From: Moringa oleifera
Taxonomy: Eukaryota > Streptophyta > Magnoliopsida > Brassicales > Moringaceae
Assembly: GCA_021397835.1 (NCBI GenBank)
Contig: JAJFZO010000028.1
Span: 558,001 to 622,000 of the forward strand
Direction: 5' to 3'
Length of the DNA stretch: 64,000 nt
The notes under the pieces: model-generated
Told to the model about the DNA's origin: nothing
The model's input: the letters and a program-made list of their open reading frames with translations, nothing else
The model's database searches: none
Made by a program: the position numbers and the translations under genes
Shown: positions 61,387 to 64,000 of the stretch, piece after piece
Position numbering within the stretch: position 1 is the first letter of the stretch
Layout: the number at the start of each line of letters is the position of its first letter

Positions 61387-62563
61387 CTCAAATTTTGCTA
61401 GTCCAATATCAAGCTTCTACTTCACTTCTTTATGAACATCTAGATCTGCAAGTCAATAAGAATGAAAAAAATAAGTAGAAATCATCAAAAAGTACACGTA
61501 AATCCTTAAAGAACATCTATAAGTCATACAGTAGATTTCTCTTCCAAAAGTGTAAAGACCAAAAAAGAAAAAATTAAGAAAAAAAATTGAGTAAGAACAA
61601 GGAAAGGCTATTGGGATAAGAATATCTAATCATGTTACAATTGGTCTTTGTTGTGTAAAACAATTTAAACATTTATCTTAAGAGGGTTAATCAAAGGCCA
61701 AAGGTTTAGAGCATCAGTTGCAATACACTCAAGAACTTACCAAATTACCGAATGGCATATACAACTTTGTACATTTTTTCTTGAACTAGTGAACATCAAG
61801 AAAATTGTTTACAAAAAACCTAGATGCCAGTTATCAGAAGGTAAAACTAAAAAGAACAATGACATTCAAACCCTTTGCCACTTAATTTCATCTGTTGAAA
61901 TACAAAATAAAGTATACAAATAAAACAAAGTTGCAAAACGGATTTTTTTAAAAAATGTTATAAAACATCATAACAGAACTTGAATATTCACTATAGGACA
62001 TTGAAAAGATTTTACCTAGAAAAAAAGAAGAGAAAAGCCACAAAAACAAGGATATTGCTTTGCACATTATCAACAGTGATTGGTTCTATTGATGCAAAAA
62101 CAAATTGGCCCTCAACAACATCCTCTCTTATTAGAAGGTAGATAGCTACTAGTCAGTACCCTCACATCATCAACATTAGCTTCATACATCCTCCCTATCT
62201 CTTCTACAGCATCATCAAATGAGTCTGCACAAAAATAAAACTTTTAATAAACCAAGGGATATAGTACTAGTTGATCATTTCTAGGAAAACATTTGATCTG
62301 TAAAGTAGAAACACGCCATAAGTTTAGCTAACAAAATATAAATAGAACCAATAGCATATTAAAAAGCACATGATAAATAAATGCCAGAGCATATAATGAA
62401 CTGTAGAAAATAAGTTACACTAACCCAGTTTTCTTATTCTTTTGTAACCACTCAAACTTGCTAGGGCCCTCTTTACCTCCAAAGTACTCTCCAAATCCTT
62501 TTATAATACTTTCTTCAATGGCATCTCCAGTAATTAAGGCATTACTGATGGATGGAGGAGCCG
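61387..62563 (-). pseudogene. AIR9: AIR9-like pseudogene, A9-repeat and C-terminal exons, unit 5
   Basis: 62425-62563 (139 nt) is the best A9-repeat exon of the window: open, reading APPSISNALITGDAIEES, then FGEYFGGKEGPSKFEWL and QKNKKTG, with an AG acceptor and gttagt donor. 62071-62224 (154 nt) carries RMYEANVDDV, then a frameshift, with an intact gtgcag acceptor and donor GT changed to AT. 61387-61445 is the 59-nt VKQKL-type exon with both borders kept but its frame worn. Since the FEWL exon is intact here and broken in units 1, 2 and 3, no single copy is uniformly better. Confidence 0.85.
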
Positions 62564-63029
62564 CTATCAGGTAACATAATCATTTTTTCATCCATTATCA
62601 CCATGTCTAAGGGCTTAAAAAGATTATAAATGGAGAATGCTTAAACAATTGTAGAGAAAAACACACATTAGCAATGGTACTTGATAAAAATCGACCTTTA
62701 AATTTCAATGAGATAGTATTAGAACAACAGTTGACATACTTAATTAGATCAAAAAGGCAAACACAAAGCACAAGCATGCAGAGACATACAACCACATAGA
62801 GTAATAGCATGTACATATACGTATCCATAGAGAGATATACAAATGTAACATAAACACTCAAGCCAAACAGAAAAAGAAAAATAACAAAAATTTGGTAAAA
62901 TCAAAGAAGATTAGAAATATTTACTTCACATGATTCATATACGCAACAACAATCAACGTTAGCCTTAGCCCACGCGATCCAAATATACTATCCTTGTTAG
63001 CTTAAGTTCAAGAAAGCATCTCTCTTCAT

Positions 63030-64000
63030 CGAAACCCTTAACCACTTAATTCTTTATGTTGAAATACAGAATAACATATACAAAATAAAGGAAAGTTACA
63101 AAATTGGTTTGTTTCCAGATGTTCTAAAACCCCATATCATCAACATTAGATTTATACATCCTTCTTATCTCTCCTATAGCCCCACATCATCAACATTAGA
63201 TTTATACATCCTCCTTATTTTTCCTATAGCATCATCAAATGAGTTTGTACAAAAACGAAACTTTTAAGGAACCAAAGGATATAGTATCAATTAATTATAT
63301 CTAGAAAAATATCTAATCTGTGAGGTAGAAACATGTCACAAGTTTAGCTAACAAACTATAAATGAAACTAATAAAATATTAAAAGGCACAAGATAAATAA
63401 ATACTAGAGCATATAATGAACTGCAGGAAAAAAAAAAGTTACACTAACTCGCTTTCCTTATTCTCATGTAACCACTCAAACTTACTAGCGCCCTCTCTAC
63501 CTCAAAAGTACTCTTCAAATCCTCTGATAATACTTCCTTTAATGGTATTTTTGATATTTCAAACATTACTAACAAATGCAAGAGCTATTACTAGGTAACA
63601 TAATCATTGTTTAATCTATTATCACCATTTTTAAGGGTTTAAAAAGATTAAAAATAAACAATGTTCAAACAGTTGCAGACAAAAACACATGTTGGTCGTG
63701 AAACTTGATAAAAATCGACCCTTAAATTTCAATGAGATAATACGAGAACAAGCCATTGGCCTACTTATTAGATCAAAAAGGGAAACATAAAGCATAGCAT
63801 ATAGAGATACACAACCATATAGAGTAATAACATGTACGTATAAGTATCCACAGAGAGAAATGCAAAAGTAACGTAAACACTCAAGCAAAATAGAAAAAGA
63901 AAAATACATTAATTTGAAAAAGTCAAACAAGATTAGAAATAGTTGCTTCACATGATTCACATACACAACAACAATCCATGGTAGCCTCAACACATGTAAC
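63030..64000 (-). repeat. Partial tandem module copy, unit 5b (continues past window)
   Basis: A second partial copy that repeats the AIR9 repeat-exon region directly after unit 5, as unit 2b does after unit 2. The jump point (phrase cccttaaccacttaatt near 63042) matches that at about 15206 in unit 2b. Units 2b and 5b therefore probably derive from one ancestral tandem duplication. Confidence 0.75.
63130..63590 (-). pseudogene. AIR9: AIR9-like pseudogene, two exons with internal duplication, unit 5b
   Basis: 63449-63590 is the FEWL-type exon with AG acceptor and gttagt-type donor retained but its frame worn. 63130-63245 is what remains of the MYEANVDDVG exon. Its 3' half is deleted, and about 50 bp (catcatcaacattagattta) occurs twice in tandem, at about 63131-63180 and 63181-63230. 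The deletion and duplication are absent from all other copies. Confidence 0.72.

Larger units (their letters stand above)
58401..63030 (-). repeat. Segmental duplication module, unit 5
   Basis: Collinear with unit 1 from about 1450 to 6060. It carries the unassigned block (58548-58670), GC5 exons, the 38-bp pair, the second unassigned block (about 61165-61345, frame broken) and three AIR9 exons. Near 63030 the sequence jumps back to a position inside the AIR9 region, starting another partial copy. Confidence 0.8.

Noticed and set aside
1..64000. LTR retrotransposon or LINE bodies
   Set aside because: I found no reverse transcriptase, integrase, gag or RNase H motif in any frame and no convincing long terminal repeats.

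Overview
The window looks like nuclear DNA of a flowering plant. It is very A+T-rich. Degenerate protein matches to plant families (AIR9, golgin candidate 5/TMF, TIC110, a SANT-type plus bromodomain protein) are interrupted by introns with plant-like GT/AG borders. There are also long tracts of variants of the plant telomere repeat (TTTAGGG on one strand, CCCTAAA on the other). I see no bacterial gene organisation, no tRNA or rRNA, and no reverse transcriptase, integrase or transposase reading frame. I could not assign a species. All protein family calls rest on recognising remembered family motifs in hand translations; no database search was run. I find no convincing intact protein-coding gene.

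The dominant feature is a composite, multi-copy segmental duplication. One unit has three parts in fixed order on the + strand: a tract of degenerate telomere-like heptamers (consensus CCYTARA), a 1.0-1.2 kb A-rich low-complexity block, and a multi-kb module carrying broken exons of golgin candidate 5 (GC5/TMF type) followed by broken exons of the microtubule-associated protein AIR9, both on the minus strand. Full-order units start at 1, 36568 and 55516. Further module copies without the satellite lie at 10380-15170 and 50467-53280, with shorter pieces at 15175-16905, 54531-55515 and 63030-64000. The copies differ by point mutations, frameshifts, lost splice sites and truncations, so different exons survive best in different copies.

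Region by region: 1-10370 is unit 1, the longest AIR9 copy, including leucine-rich-repeat exons. 10380-16905 is unit 2 and a partial tandem copy. 16906-18800 is mostly unassigned. 19148-20514 is a five-exon TIC110 fragment in nearly intact frame, with a GA-rich, promoter-like stretch at 20973-21110. 21120-23900 and 27600-31130 are extremely A+T-rich arrays of a dispersed repeat of roughly 0.8 kb present in both orientations; the DNA between and after them (23900-27600 and 31131-35340) is A+T-rich with no gene seen. 35370-36483 is a pseudogene of a SANT/bromodomain protein that starts 85 bp from the large 5.9 kb telomere-like tract (36568-42440). 42441-55515 holds the A-rich block, unit 3 and unit 4. 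55516-64000 is the third satellite, A-rich block, unit 5 and the start of another partial copy.

The genes do not form a working pathway. The picture is of a repeat-rich region (subtelomeric, former subtelomeric or pericentromeric) that accumulated and amplified fragments of at least four unrelated host genes, all on the minus strand and all with introns kept. Intron retention argues for DNA-level duplication or capture rather than retroposition.
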